A DNA stretch of 14,764 nt from Chitinivibrionales bacterium (GTDB lineage Bacteria > Fibrobacterota > Chitinivibrionia > Chitinivibrionales > FEN-1185). Shown here one piece after another: positions 9,201-14,223 of this stretch. Each line of letters opens with the position of its first letter. Position 1 is the stretch's first letter. The stretch lies in NCBI GenBank assembly GCA_028718065.1, contig JAQUMP010000023.1, positions 1 through 14,764 on the forward strand. Reading direction: 5' to 3'. The notes under the pieces are model-generated. The model did no database searches and was not told the origin of the DNA. It saw nothing but the letters and a program-made list of their open reading frames with translations. The position numbers were made by a program, and so were the translations under genes.

Positions 9201-9309
9201 GATAACCGATATGCTGGAAAACAAAACCGGCGATTGCGAGTTTGTAAATAATATGCTTATGCTTGACTTTAGGCCGTTTGAAATAAAAACGGTCAGGCTG
9301 GTATGTTAA
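6244..9309 (+). CDS. alpha-mannosidase, glycoside hydrolase family 38
   Basis: A 1021-residue enzyme of family GH38, which removes alpha-linked mannose with retention and uses an active-site zinc. The visible order is: an N-terminal beta-rich domain (about 1-240); the catalytic start HSHLDVAWLW with His251, His253 and Asp255; an AxT-type segment EADTNITGGES; the nucleophile region LWLPDVFGYS with Asp365 as expected nucleophile; FGHGDGGGG with its His/Asp; HDIIPGSSI in the mid-domain three-helix region; and the long C-terminal beta domains. The length matches the bacterial class of about 1000 residues. No signal peptide is present, so it should act in the cytoplasm on imported substrates, fitting the MFS transporter 51 bp upstream. 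A clear AAGGAG (6227-6232) lies 11 bases before the ATG at 6244. No obvious terminator separates it from the convergent ATPase gene 23 bp away. Confidence 0.95.
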   Translation: MALTAEWRKRIDHWRRELKNHFYRQLGTVDMGVFFTLDRLQAQEAGQKTFRPIACGDTWGKKWEYAWFKGALKLPAETAGKRIVLRPDCGGDGVVYINGKALGGCDKEHKEIPISQNAAANTGYAILIETYAGHGEISWGMGPIPPERRVPAEVPEKQATFRGCSFGVWEEELYQLWLDAETLTQLRDKHDPESLLVAAIDEALRNFSLIVDFEENLETLFKTAAAAREALKPLLACKNGTVAPTLFTIGHSHLDVAWLWPLRETEAKCVRTLSTQLALMEAYPEFKYLQSQPHLYRMAQTACPELYERVKKAAAAGTLVPEGGMWVEADTNITGGESLIRQFLHGLRFFKEEFGVQCEMLWLPDVFGYSGALPQIMRGCGINYFATAKIFWMQNGGDPFPYNTFLWEGIDGSAVLTHLINDYASPTDPNALISRWNERVQKSGISTRLIPFGHGDGGGGATRDHLEFLRRSADLQGVPKTVMAHPCDFFRDQEKRGIPEARYVGELYFQGHRGTYTSQARTKKSNRQCEFALREAEMWSAFASLLAGNAVPSIELENAWKKVLLNQFHDIIPGSSIRRVYEEAESSYQEVLKTAAALTDAATAAIVDKKDCLTIFNSLCWPRTVLVPVPPNWNGAKSVDGEICPLQKDGDACMAEVRLPACGWTSLEAGAHAQTLPPGLTVSATALENSLVRYSFNDKGEITEILDKETGRQVAAGPCNSFKMYKDIPAAWDAWDIDSTYKKAPVELPEKALIEVVTTGPIKAVLRVKRKLHDSIMTQEIALKHNSRRLDFVTTIDWAENHKLLKVNFPVCVLADQGVHEIQFGHVQRPNHASRPFDADRFEVCNHKWSALLETNRGAAVLNDCKYGINIEGNSINLTLLKAALGPDHTADRGLQQFTYSFYFWNGTFNESDIVRQAYDLNCPVVVQAGSAQTRSIVNVDAANIIVETIKPAEDGSGDIVLRLYECKHSATRCAVRVDLPVKAAMITDMLENKTGDCEFVNNMLMLDFRPFEIKTVRLVC

Positions 9310-9332
9310 TGAATCCGCCTCGGTTTTAAAAG

Positions 9333-10463
9333 TTAACCTATCTTAATCCAATGCATTAAAAGAGGATCGGTTAGCTCGTACGCGCGCTCTTTTTTAAGGA
9401 GCAACCCTCTCTTGACAAGCTCAACGACAATCCTTTGAACCGAAGAAACCGCTCCAAGCCTGTTGCGAGTCATAAATTCATTTGAAAAAATATTCATACT
9501 TCCTGAAGCGGCCAGGGCCGAGAGTACTTTGCGCTCTCCCGGCGATAATGAATCCCACAGTTCGACGAAAGCATGCGATTCTTTTTGAAGTACAATAAGG
9601 AGTGTTTTGTCTATGTCATTTTCGGCTATTTTTTTAAGGGTACGATAATACTCCCATACCTCACTGGCGAATAGCTGCGTATAATAAGGGTGCCCTTTTG
9701 TATAGGTGAGCAAGCGTTTGCAAGCCTCCGCGGGGAAAGTGTAGCCATCTTTTTTAAAAAGGCGGGTTATATATGGCGCCCAGACCTCTTGCGCGATTGT
9801 GTCGAGTTCAAAACGAGTTCCAAAATTATAAAAAGGCCTGGACTTGTCGGTAAAAAGGTGATTCATCAGATGATACTTGCTTCCTAAAAATGCGTACGAA
9901 ACATGCTGGTGGTGTTGCATAGAAGACCGCATCTCGCGCTCAATCAACAAACCGTTTTCTATGCTGGTTATTTCCTGGAATTCATCAAAAACAACGCAGG
10001 CCTTCTTTTTTTTCTTGATGCAATATTTTTCCACAAAGTCAAATAGTTCAACCAAGGTTGAATTCTTTTTAAGAATATCCAGGTACAGCTCTACTTCAAT
10101 CGAAGGAATCGCCGGTTCCGAATAGACCAATCGAGGGCGTAACGAAGGAATAGGCGAGCGGATCATTGAAAATATTTTGTTGTAGGGTGATTGCAATGAT
10201 GCGATAACGGTAGACGAATAATATTGATAAAACTGTTCAAGCGTGGTAATACGATAAAAATCAAAATAAAACGTAAGGATCTTTTGGTTGGATAATTGTC
10301 CTATAACATGCTTAATGAGGGAGGTTTTTCCATAGCGCCGGGGCGAAAAAATAATTACATTTTGACCACGCCCCAGGTTGTCCGTTAAATAGGAGATTTC
10401 TTTTTGCCGATTAATAAACGAGGCGCCGGTAACGGTTTTGCCGAAGAAAAAAGGGTTTTCCAT
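9333..10463 (-). CDS. archaeal-type AAA ATPase (ATPase_2/PF01637-like) with winged helix
   Basis: A 376-residue P-loop NTPase. The opening FFFGKTVTGASFINRQKEI is the typical N-terminus of this group. The Walker A-like motif SPRRYGKTS covers residues 40-48, with Lys46; Ser40 replaces the first Gly of the classical P-loop, as in some family members. Walker B is ACVVFDEFQEI with Asp160 and Glu161. After an alpha-helical lid comes a C-terminal winged-helix-like region beginning LSPGERKVLSALAASG. Such STAND-like ATPases are of poorly defined role, often scattered and mobile in genomes. By eye the gene is richer in A and T than its neighbours, uses many Lys/Ile/Asn codons, and stands alone between convergent and unrelated genes, which suggests lateral acquisition. 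The ATG at 10463 has no Shine-Dalgarno, and a good -10 lies only about 7 bases upstream, so a leaderless mRNA is possible. Confidence 0.85.
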   Translation of the reverse strand: MENPFFFGKTVTGASFINRQKEISYLTDNLGRGQNVIIFSPRRYGKTSLIKHVIGQLSNQKILTFYFDFYRITTLEQFYQYYSSTVIASLQSPYNKIFSMIRSPIPSLRPRLVYSEPAIPSIEVELYLDILKKNSTLVELFDFVEKYCIKKKKKACVVFDEFQEITSIENGLLIEREMRSSMQHHQHVSYAFLGSKYHLMNHLFTDKSRPFYNFGTRFELDTIAQEVWAPYITRLFKKDGYTFPAEACKRLLTYTKGHPYYTQLFASEVWEYYRTLKKIAENDIDKTLLIVLQKESHAFVELWDSLSPGERKVLSALAASGSMNIFSNEFMTRNRLGAVSSVQRIVVELVKRGLLLKKERAYELTDPLLMHWIKIG

Positions 10464-10469
10464 GCTATC

Positions 10470-10499
10470 AATATACTATTAACAACCTTTTTTCGGCAA
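10470..10499 (-). promoter_or_regulatory. putative promoter of the AAA ATPase gene (leaderless)
   Basis: Minus strand TTGCCG (10494-10499), an 18-base spacer and TATATT (10470-10475). The expected transcription start, about 7 bases after the -10, coincides with the ATG at 10463, which lacks a Shine-Dalgarno. Confidence 0.45.
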
Positions 10500-10660
10500 G
10501 CCAATTATATAAATATGCGTAACGCAAAAACGTTAATATCTATTATACATATTTGCGTAATCATAAAAGGGTCTGTTTTAATTACGCGAAAAGAGAGCTG
10601 TGCTTTCCGGGCAAACTTCCCGGATTGCAGGACTGCCGTGGAATTAAACTCAGGCGCACT
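10500..10660. other. AT-rich intergenic stretch with small inverted repeats
   Basis: No credible gene lies between the AAA ATPase promoter and the hsp20 terminator. The segment holds a short inverted repeat TGCGT-A-ACGCA (10516-10526), a second GCGTAAT (10555-10561) matched by its complement ATTACGC (10581-10587), and a 6-bp hairpin TCCGGG/CCCGGA (10606-10624, 7-base loop). The repeated GCGTAA unit could be an operator, but nothing decides this. Confidence 0.4.
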
Positions 10661-10699
10661 AAAAAAAGGCCGGTATTGCTTTTGCAATACCGGCCTTTT
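10661..10699 (-). terminator. strong intrinsic terminator of the hsp20 operon
   Basis: A perfect 16-bp stem (10664-10679 with 10684-10699) closes on a 4-base loop TTTT (10680-10683). The GC-rich core GGCCGGTATTGC is flanked by an A-run at 10661-10667, which reads as a T-run on the minus strand. It lies 19 bases after the hsp20 stop codon. Poly-T on the other side (TTTT, 10696-10699) could allow weak activity in the plus direction. Confidence 0.92.
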
Positions 10700-10718
10700 C
10701 CCAACACTCAATTAACCC

Positions 10719-11153
10719 TTAGTCAATCTTAACTTCGATCGCTTTGGAAACCGCCTTTTCGGTCTTCCTCAGCGTGAGTTCCAGAATGCCGTTGTGATAT
10801 TTAGCTTTAATGTCTTTGGCGTCTACATTGTCCGACAGGTTAAAGCTCCGGCTGAACTCGCCATAGGTCCGTTCAAAATGGTAATAACGGTCTTTTTCGG
10901 TCTTTTCGGTTTCGCGTTTTTTGGTCCCGCCGATCGAAAGCACGCCGTTTTCCACCTTAACGGTTATGTCGTCTTTTTCTACACCCGGTAAATCGGCCCT
11001 GATAATGTATCCGTCTTTTTCCTCTATAATATCAATGCGCGGATACGTTTGGTTCGCGACATCCCGGTCCATTAAACTGAACCCGCAACCACATTCATCA
11101 TCATCGTATAGTGCGGGCCATAATGTTGGTGTGTCTAAACGTAATAGTGGCAT
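10719..11153 (-). CDS. Hsp20/alpha-crystallin small heat-shock protein
   Basis: A 144-residue ATP-independent chaperone that holds unfolding proteins in the cytoplasm. A short N-terminal arm (1-38, with a DDDECGCG segment) precedes the alpha-crystallin domain (about 39-132): PRIDIIEEKDGYIIRADLPG, then VKVENGVLSIGG, then the Arg/Tyr-rich ERTYGEFSRSFNL and the closing YHNGILELTLRK. The last residues KAIEVKID contain an I-x-V tail motif that docks neighbouring subunits in this family. The length is typical. Start at 11153 is fixed by AAGGAGG (11159-11165) five bases upstream. It follows the 64-residue gene by 29 bp in one transcript and ends at the strong terminator at 10661-10699. The Cys pair in the N-terminal arm is unusual for this family and could respond to redox state; that is inference. 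Confidence 0.95.
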   Translation of the reverse strand: MPLLRLDTPTLWPALYDDDECGCGFSLMDRDVANQTYPRIDIIEEKDGYIIRADLPGVEKDDITVKVENGVLSIGGTKKRETEKTEKDRYYHFERTYGEFSRSFNLSDNVDAKDIKAKYHNGILELTLRKTEKAVSKAIEVKID

Positions 11154-11182
11154 ATAATCCTCCTTTAAGCTTGTTTTTTGGG

Positions 11183-11377
11183 TTATTTTGAAATGTTTTT
11201 GAGTAGCTCCTCCACGCTATCGCTCGTATTGAGTACGATTGAAAGATTGATTACATCATCAGAACCGATCACTTTTTGGCGATCAGGCCTACCACCCAAA
11301 AACGGGATGTAGTCGCTTTTCATTACGTCTTCCAATTTGATACTTCGCTTATCGATAACATTTTTCTTTTCTTCCAT
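11183..11377 (-). CDS. small unknown protein, first gene of the hsp20 operon
   Basis: I do not recognise this 64-residue protein. It is soluble and charged, with no signal peptide, membrane segment or Cys. The N-terminal third is Lys/Glu-rich (MEEKKNVIDKRSIKLEDVMK). The middle reads DYIPFLGGRPDR, and the C-terminal part looks like a helix (SDSVEELLKNI) after a beta-like stretch (VINLSIVLNTS). Reality as a gene is supported by an excellent AAGGAGG (11384-11390) six bases before the ATG, by its place 29 bp upstream of hsp20, and by a promoter match just upstream. The composition suggests a small adaptor, regulator or antitoxin-like partner of the chaperone, but no function can be assigned. No toxin-like gene is adjacent. 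Confidence 0.75.
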   Translation of the reverse strand: MEEKKNVIDKRSIKLEDVMKSDYIPFLGGRPDRQKVIGSDDVINLSIVLNTSDSVEELLKNISK

Positions 11378-11418
11378 GATTTTCCTCCTTTACCAGGTAC
11401 TACACAAACTGTTTTGTG

Positions 11419-11447
11419 ACTATATATTTAAGCGAGCGTCGTGCCAA
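11419..11447 (-). promoter_or_regulatory. sigma70-like promoter of the 64-aa/hsp20 operon
   Basis: Minus strand TTGGCA (11442-11447), a 17-base spacer and TATAGT (11419-11424): five of six matches in both hexamers at ideal spacing. Transcription would begin near 11412, about 35 nt before the start codon at 11377. No CIRCE element (TTAGCACTC/GAGTGCTAA) was seen near it. Confidence 0.65.
11431..11446 (-). promoter_or_regulatory. sigma54-like -24/-12 element overlapping the same promoter
   Basis: Minus strand TGGCAC-GACGC-TCGCT matches the sigma54 consensus TGGCAC-N5-TTGCW with one mismatch and exact GG/GC spacing. It overlaps the sigma70-like -35 and spacer. It could be real dual control or coincidence; no enhancer-binding-protein gene or site was identified in the window. 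Confidence 0.4.
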
Positions 11448-11511
11448 CGAACCTATCTTTATAAAAATCAATATATTATTAAAAACATGGCAAAAAGAGA
11501 CTTAAGCGGAT

Positions 11512-11559
11512 TGTTTCATATTTGAAGCTATAAACGGTTCGTCGTTTAAAGATGAAACA
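11512..11559 (-). terminator. nested hairpin just after the four-gene redox operon
   Basis: An 8-bp outer repeat (TGTTTCAT 11512-11519 with ATGAAACA 11552-11559) encloses a 6-bp hairpin (TAAACG 11531-11536 with CGTTTA 11543-11548). On the minus strand it follows the stop codon of the two-TM gene with no gap. There is no T-run directly after it, so termination would be imperfect; an mRNA-end stabilising structure is equally possible. Confidence 0.35.
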
Positions 11560-12306
11560 CTAAGAAAGGATAATTGCCGATGCCGAAGGATCGAACGGAT
11601 TTAAGCGCAGAGCAAGAGAGAAAAGGTAGGGATAACTATTTTTAAGATGCTTTAAGTACATGAGCCATTCGTAAATAAGTAGGGAATAGGCACGCTGCAT
11701 ATCGTTGGCGATATGCTTGAGATCGCTGGGCGGCAAGGCGGTAACATCCGCGCGAAACTCCAACTCCTCGGCCAGATGAAATACCGCCCATAATAATTCG
11801 GTAAAGGTCTCGTGTTCGAGCAGGTTGGGGTTTTCCAGCAAGGTCAACAAAAAATTTCGTTTGTCAATAAACAGGGCCCGCAGATTTTTAAGATCGCCCC
11901 GTGCCGCATCCAGGGCAAAAACGTGGCCCTTGAGCTTTTGGGCGAGCGCTATAAACTGTTTGTCCGACCATGTCCCGGAAATTTTTAATTGACCGCGGGC
12001 AGATTCGAGCTGCGGATTAAAACGGGATATTTCGGCAAGCAGGGTCGTGCCGATCTCGCTGAAAAACACACCGATGACCATGTTGAGTTTGTTAAGCATA
12101 AGGCGCTGCTCCCGCACCGCAAGCATGCGGTCGAGGATCAGCGTCACCACCAGGACCTGGATGGGGATAAAGGCCGTTTCGGCCAGGACCCAATCAAGGA
12201 TGTGCGGCGCATCATGAAAAAAAGAAAAATGCAGCAGATATAAAAGCGCGGAGAGCGCCAGAAGCGCGGCGCCGATAAGGACCTGCGAAGGAAGACGTTT
12301 CGTCAT
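11560..12306 (-). CDS. two-TM membrane protein, unknown function
   Basis: A 248-residue protein with two hydrophobic segments near the N-terminus: about residues 9-27 (VLIGAALLALSALLYLLHF) and 40-58. A His/Asp-containing outer loop (FFHDAPHILDW) lies between them. The rest (about 59-248) is a charged, largely helical cytoplasmic domain starting DRMLAVREQRLMLNKLNMVIG. I know of no characterised family with this layout. It starts 3 bp after the ferritin-like gene's stop codon, so it is the last gene of a four-gene operon with a ferritin-like, a DOMON and a DUF4405 protein. No catalytic motif or metal-binding Cys pattern is visible. A membrane anchor, sensor or scaffold for the operon's redox proteins is possible, without direct support. 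Confidence 0.75.
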   Translation of the reverse strand: MTKRLPSQVLIGAALLALSALLYLLHFSFFHDAPHILDWVLAETAFIPIQVLVVTLILDRMLAVREQRLMLNKLNMVIGVFFSEIGTTLLAEISRFNPQLESARGQLKISGTWSDKQFIALAQKLKGHVFALDAARGDLKNLRALFIDKRNFLLTLLENPNLLEHETFTELLWAVFHLAEELEFRADVTALPPSDLKHIANDMQRAYSLLIYEWLMYLKHLKNSYPYLFSLALRLNPFDPSASAIILS

Positions 12307-12309
12307 TAA

Positions 12310-12798
12310 TTAATATTCGTCAAGATGATTCCATTCGGCATTTTCCAGCCACTCTTTGGGACGGCGCACGAATTCGATCATGTTTGTCATAAGCTGCAAA
12401 TGCACCTGCTCCTGCTTGAGGATAAAAGTAAATACGGCTTGTTGGTCGGACTCAAGTTTCTGGGCAAGCGCTTGCTGATAATATTCGATGCTCTTTTGTT
12501 CAAAGCCTTTGGCTTTCTGGTAGGCGCTCACATAATCTTCCAGCGGTTCTTTGACCGAAAACGAGGCCGTCATTTTTGAAAAAACTTCTTGGGCGACTTC
12601 CAGCGCGCTGGAGTCCGGCAATGGGTCGGGCCGCACTTTTTTGGAAAGCGCTGAAAATTGGTCAAAATGTTTTTGCTCCTCGCCTGCCAAAAAATTAAAG
12701 ATCCCGGCAATTTCCGGCAGCGGCGTGCGGGCCGCCAGACTCAGGTAATATTCCTTGCCCTCGCGTTCTATTTCCATTGAATTTTCCAGAATGTTCAT
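12310..12798 (-). CDS. ferritin-like (rubrerythrin-type) diiron protein
   Basis: A 162-residue four-helix protein of the ferritin-like superfamily, rubrerythrin branch. All expected diiron ligands are present: Glu13 (EREGKEYY), Glu41 and His44 (GEEQKHF), Glu100 (GFEQKSIEYY), Glu130 and His133 (KQEQVHL). The two ExxH pairs are separated by the usual long crossover. No rubredoxin-like CxxC domain follows, so it is an erythrin-type protein, not a full rubrerythrin. It lacks a signal peptide and should be cytoplasmic. Family members reduce peroxide or store or sense iron; which applies here is not decided by sequence. AGGAGG at 12804-12809 overlaps the stop codon of the DOMON gene, indicating translational coupling, and the two-TM gene follows after 3 bp. 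The C-terminal tail is acidic and Trp-containing (KEWLENAEWNHLDEY). Confidence 0.9.
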   Translation of the reverse strand: MNILENSMEIEREGKEYYLSLAARTPLPEIAGIFNFLAGEEQKHFDQFSALSKKVRPDPLPDSSALEVAQEVFSKMTASFSVKEPLEDYVSAYQKAKGFEQKSIEYYQQALAQKLESDQQAVFTFILKQEQVHLQLMTNMIEFVRRPKEWLENAEWNHLDEY

Positions 12799-12807
12799 GA
12801 AAGCCTC

Positions 12808-13350
12808 CTATAAAACAATTTCGGTTTCAACTTTTTTATTATGTTTTGTTTTTAAGTTTTTTTCTTTACAAGTCGCAAAAACAAGCTTGACCTTTTTCCC
12901 CGGTTCCAGGACCACGTCTTTGCTGTCGCCGCTGTTGAGCGGGATCGTAAAAGAGAGCGTGGCAACGCCGTTTGATTCTATGCAGCTCCCGGCGATGATA
13001 TCGTTTTTGCCGCCCAGGGCGGTGTCGGCATCGTGCTTAAACATGCCGTTAGCGTAATCGTCGCGCAGGACGCCGTTGGCGCCATCGGCGTATCCAATAA
13101 TAAGGTTGGCGCCTTTCATGAAAAATTTGGGATTAAAACCGACTCCGATCCAGCCGGCAGTCGCGCAGCTAACGCGGGCCACGAGGTTTTGGTTTTCGAC
13201 TTTGTAGCTAAAGGTAAAGCCCTTTACCATGATTGTTTTCATATCATTCGTCGCGGCGGCGGCCGGGCTCGGCGCCTCGGCGGCAAAGCAGGCCCCATAA
13301 AATCCCGCGCACAAAATAAGACTTACGTACTTACGTATTTTGGTTTTCAT
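12808..13350 (-). CDS. exported DOMON-domain protein (probable haem or sugar binding)
   Basis: A 180-residue secreted protein. Residues 1-24 form a Sec signal peptide (basic MKTKIRKY, hydrophobic SLILCAGF, cleavage near Ala23-Ala24), followed by an Ala/Pro linker to about 35. Residues 38-170 match a DOMON beta-sandwich: GWIGVGFNP, then MKGANLIIGY, DDYANGMFKHDAD, LGGKNDI, and the closing ATLSFTIPLNSGD. DOMON domains bind haem or sugars; cytochrome types use Met and His as axial ligands. Met78 and His106 are candidates here, by position only. It starts 3 bp after the stop of the DUF4405 gene, and an AAGGG about 8 bases upstream supports ATG at 13350. The pairing with a di-His membrane protein favours a haem electron-transfer role. 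No CxxCH motif is present, so any haem would be non-covalent. Confidence 0.88.
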   Translation of the reverse strand: MKTKIRKYVSLILCAGFYGACFAAEAPSPAAAATNDMKTIMVKGFTFSYKVENQNLVARVSCATAGWIGVGFNPKFFMKGANLIIGYADGANGVLRDDYANGMFKHDADTALGGKNDIIAGSCIESNGVATLSFTIPLNSGDSKDVVLEPGKKVKLVFATCKEKNLKTKHNKKVETEIVL

Positions 13351-13353
13351 GAT

Positions 13354-13584
13354 CTAACCCTTTCGTTTTGGAAACATATTGGTTTTGATCCAGCTCCAGT
13401 TCAGATAAATATGCACGCCGCTAAAAATCACCAGCGTGAGGCCGATGCCCTTATGAATGGCGATAAAATTATCGGCGTCCAGAACGCCCCCCAGAAACAG
13501 GAGCGCCAGGATCGTGAGCACTTGCAAAATAAACAGGACCGAAACAACAGGATTAACGACCTTTAACAGTTTTGCTTTGTTCAT
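13354..13584 (-). CDS. DUF4405-like two-helix membrane protein, cytochrome-b-like
   Basis: A 76-residue integral membrane protein with two helices: about 12-33 (VVSVLFILQVLTILALLF) and 44-61. The second helix begins and ends with His44 and His58 in the spacing H-x13-H, followed by Leu-Asn-Trp-x-Trp-Ile. This pattern is typical of DUF4405 and related small cytochrome-b-like proteins. Two His on one helix separated by 13 residues could bind two haems, or one haem between subunits of a dimer. The length is short for a self-contained b-type cytochrome, so oligomerisation is likely. GGGGAG about 7 bases upstream supports ATG at 13584. It is the first gene of the operon, 3 bp from the DOMON gene, which suggests electron exchange between membrane haem and the exported DOMON protein. 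Confidence 0.82.
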   Translation of the reverse strand: MNKAKLLKVVNPVVSVLFILQVLTILALLFLGGVLDADNFIAIHKGIGLTLVIFSGVHIYLNWSWIKTNMFPKRKG

Positions 13585-13730
13585 TATAATTCTCCCCGGT
13601 AGGACGTGAGGCTTATGGTATTAAAAATAGGTTACGGAAGAGGCGCGCGCATTTCTTCTTTGCGCTGCATCCTAAGCATTGCCTATTTTATGGGCAGGAC
13701 GGTCAATTCTCTTACCGGAAGCGCCAGAGC
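13585..13730. promoter_or_regulatory. divergent promoter region, redox operon and thioredoxin gene
   Basis: This 146-bp region separates the divergent start codons of the DUF4405-led operon and the thioredoxin gene. In the plus direction the best candidate is TTGCGC (13660-13665), 18 bases, TATTTT (13684-13689), a weak match giving a leader of about 35 nt. No clear minus-strand promoter was found. A regulator binding here could coordinate both units. Confidence 0.35.
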
Positions 13731-14204
13731 ATGAAAAGCATACATCGCAGACGCATGATAATCGGAATCGCCATTGCCTGCGCGCTGGGCGCCGCCTGCG
13801 CAAAAGTAAAGGATACCGACAGCGTCGCGGTCAAGGCCGCCGGCGCGGTGCCGCAACTCCAGTCCACGGAACAATTCAAAAAGCTCGTGGAAGGCAGCGA
13901 TAAAAAGCTGCTGGTCTTCGACCTCTACGCGGATTGGTGCGGACCCTGCCGCATACTTTCGCCCACGCTGGAGCAGATTGCCGCGGAACAGGGCAACAAG
14001 GTCTCTTTTTATAAAATCAACGTGGACCGCTTTCCGGACATTTCGCGGCTCTTTGGCGTGCGGGGCATTCCCTTGGTTGTATTCGTCAAGAACCACGAAT
14101 CCAAGTACGCGCTCATGGGCCTGCAGCCCAAGAGCGCCTACGTGAACGCCATCAACACCTACGGCGGCGGCCCGGGCGACTCGCTCGCGGCCGTCAAGAA
14201 ATAA
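13731..14204 (+). CDS. exported thioredoxin-family protein
   Basis: A 157-residue thioredoxin-fold protein with an N-terminal export signal. Residues 1-24 have a basic start (KSIHRRR), a hydrophobic core (MIIGIAIACALG) and Cys23. The sequence LGAAC is only a partial lipobox match, so either a lipoprotein or a signal-peptidase-I substrate is possible. The thioredoxin domain spans about 45-145: WCGPC at residues 69-73 (Cys70 and Cys73) and the cis-Pro loop RGIP with Pro114 complete the active site. It would reduce or exchange disulfides outside the cytoplasm; its redox partner (DsbD/CcdA type) is not in the window. It is divergent from the redox operon across 146 bp. The ATG at 13731 has only a weak GGAAG upstream; Met9 is an alternative start that would weaken the basic signal-peptide region. 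Confidence 0.9.
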   Translation: MKSIHRRRMIIGIAIACALGAACAKVKDTDSVAVKAAGAVPQLQSTEQFKKLVEGSDKKLLVFDLYADWCGPCRILSPTLEQIAAEQGNKVSFYKINVDRFPDISRLFGVRGIPLVVFVKNHESKYALMGLQPKSAYVNAINTYGGGPGDSLAAVKK

Positions 14205-14223
14205 CTTTCCGGCGCAACGCCAT

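Noticed and set aside
10404..10715. A plus-strand open frame of 103 codons across the AAA ATPase start and the intergenic region
   Set aside because: It begins inside the ATPase gene, runs through the hsp20 terminator stem, has no Shine-Dalgarno and no family resemblance.
11378..11559. Search for a CIRCE heat-shock operator or ROSE-like thermometer upstream of the hsp20 operon
   Set aside because: No TTAGCACTC/GAGTGCTAA dyad was found, and the leader is too short and shows no stable pairing over the Shine-Dalgarno that I could see.
13033..13566. A 177-codon plus-strand open frame opposite the DOMON and DUF4405 genes
   Set aside because: Both minus-strand genes have recognisable families, and this frame spans their junction without any domain.
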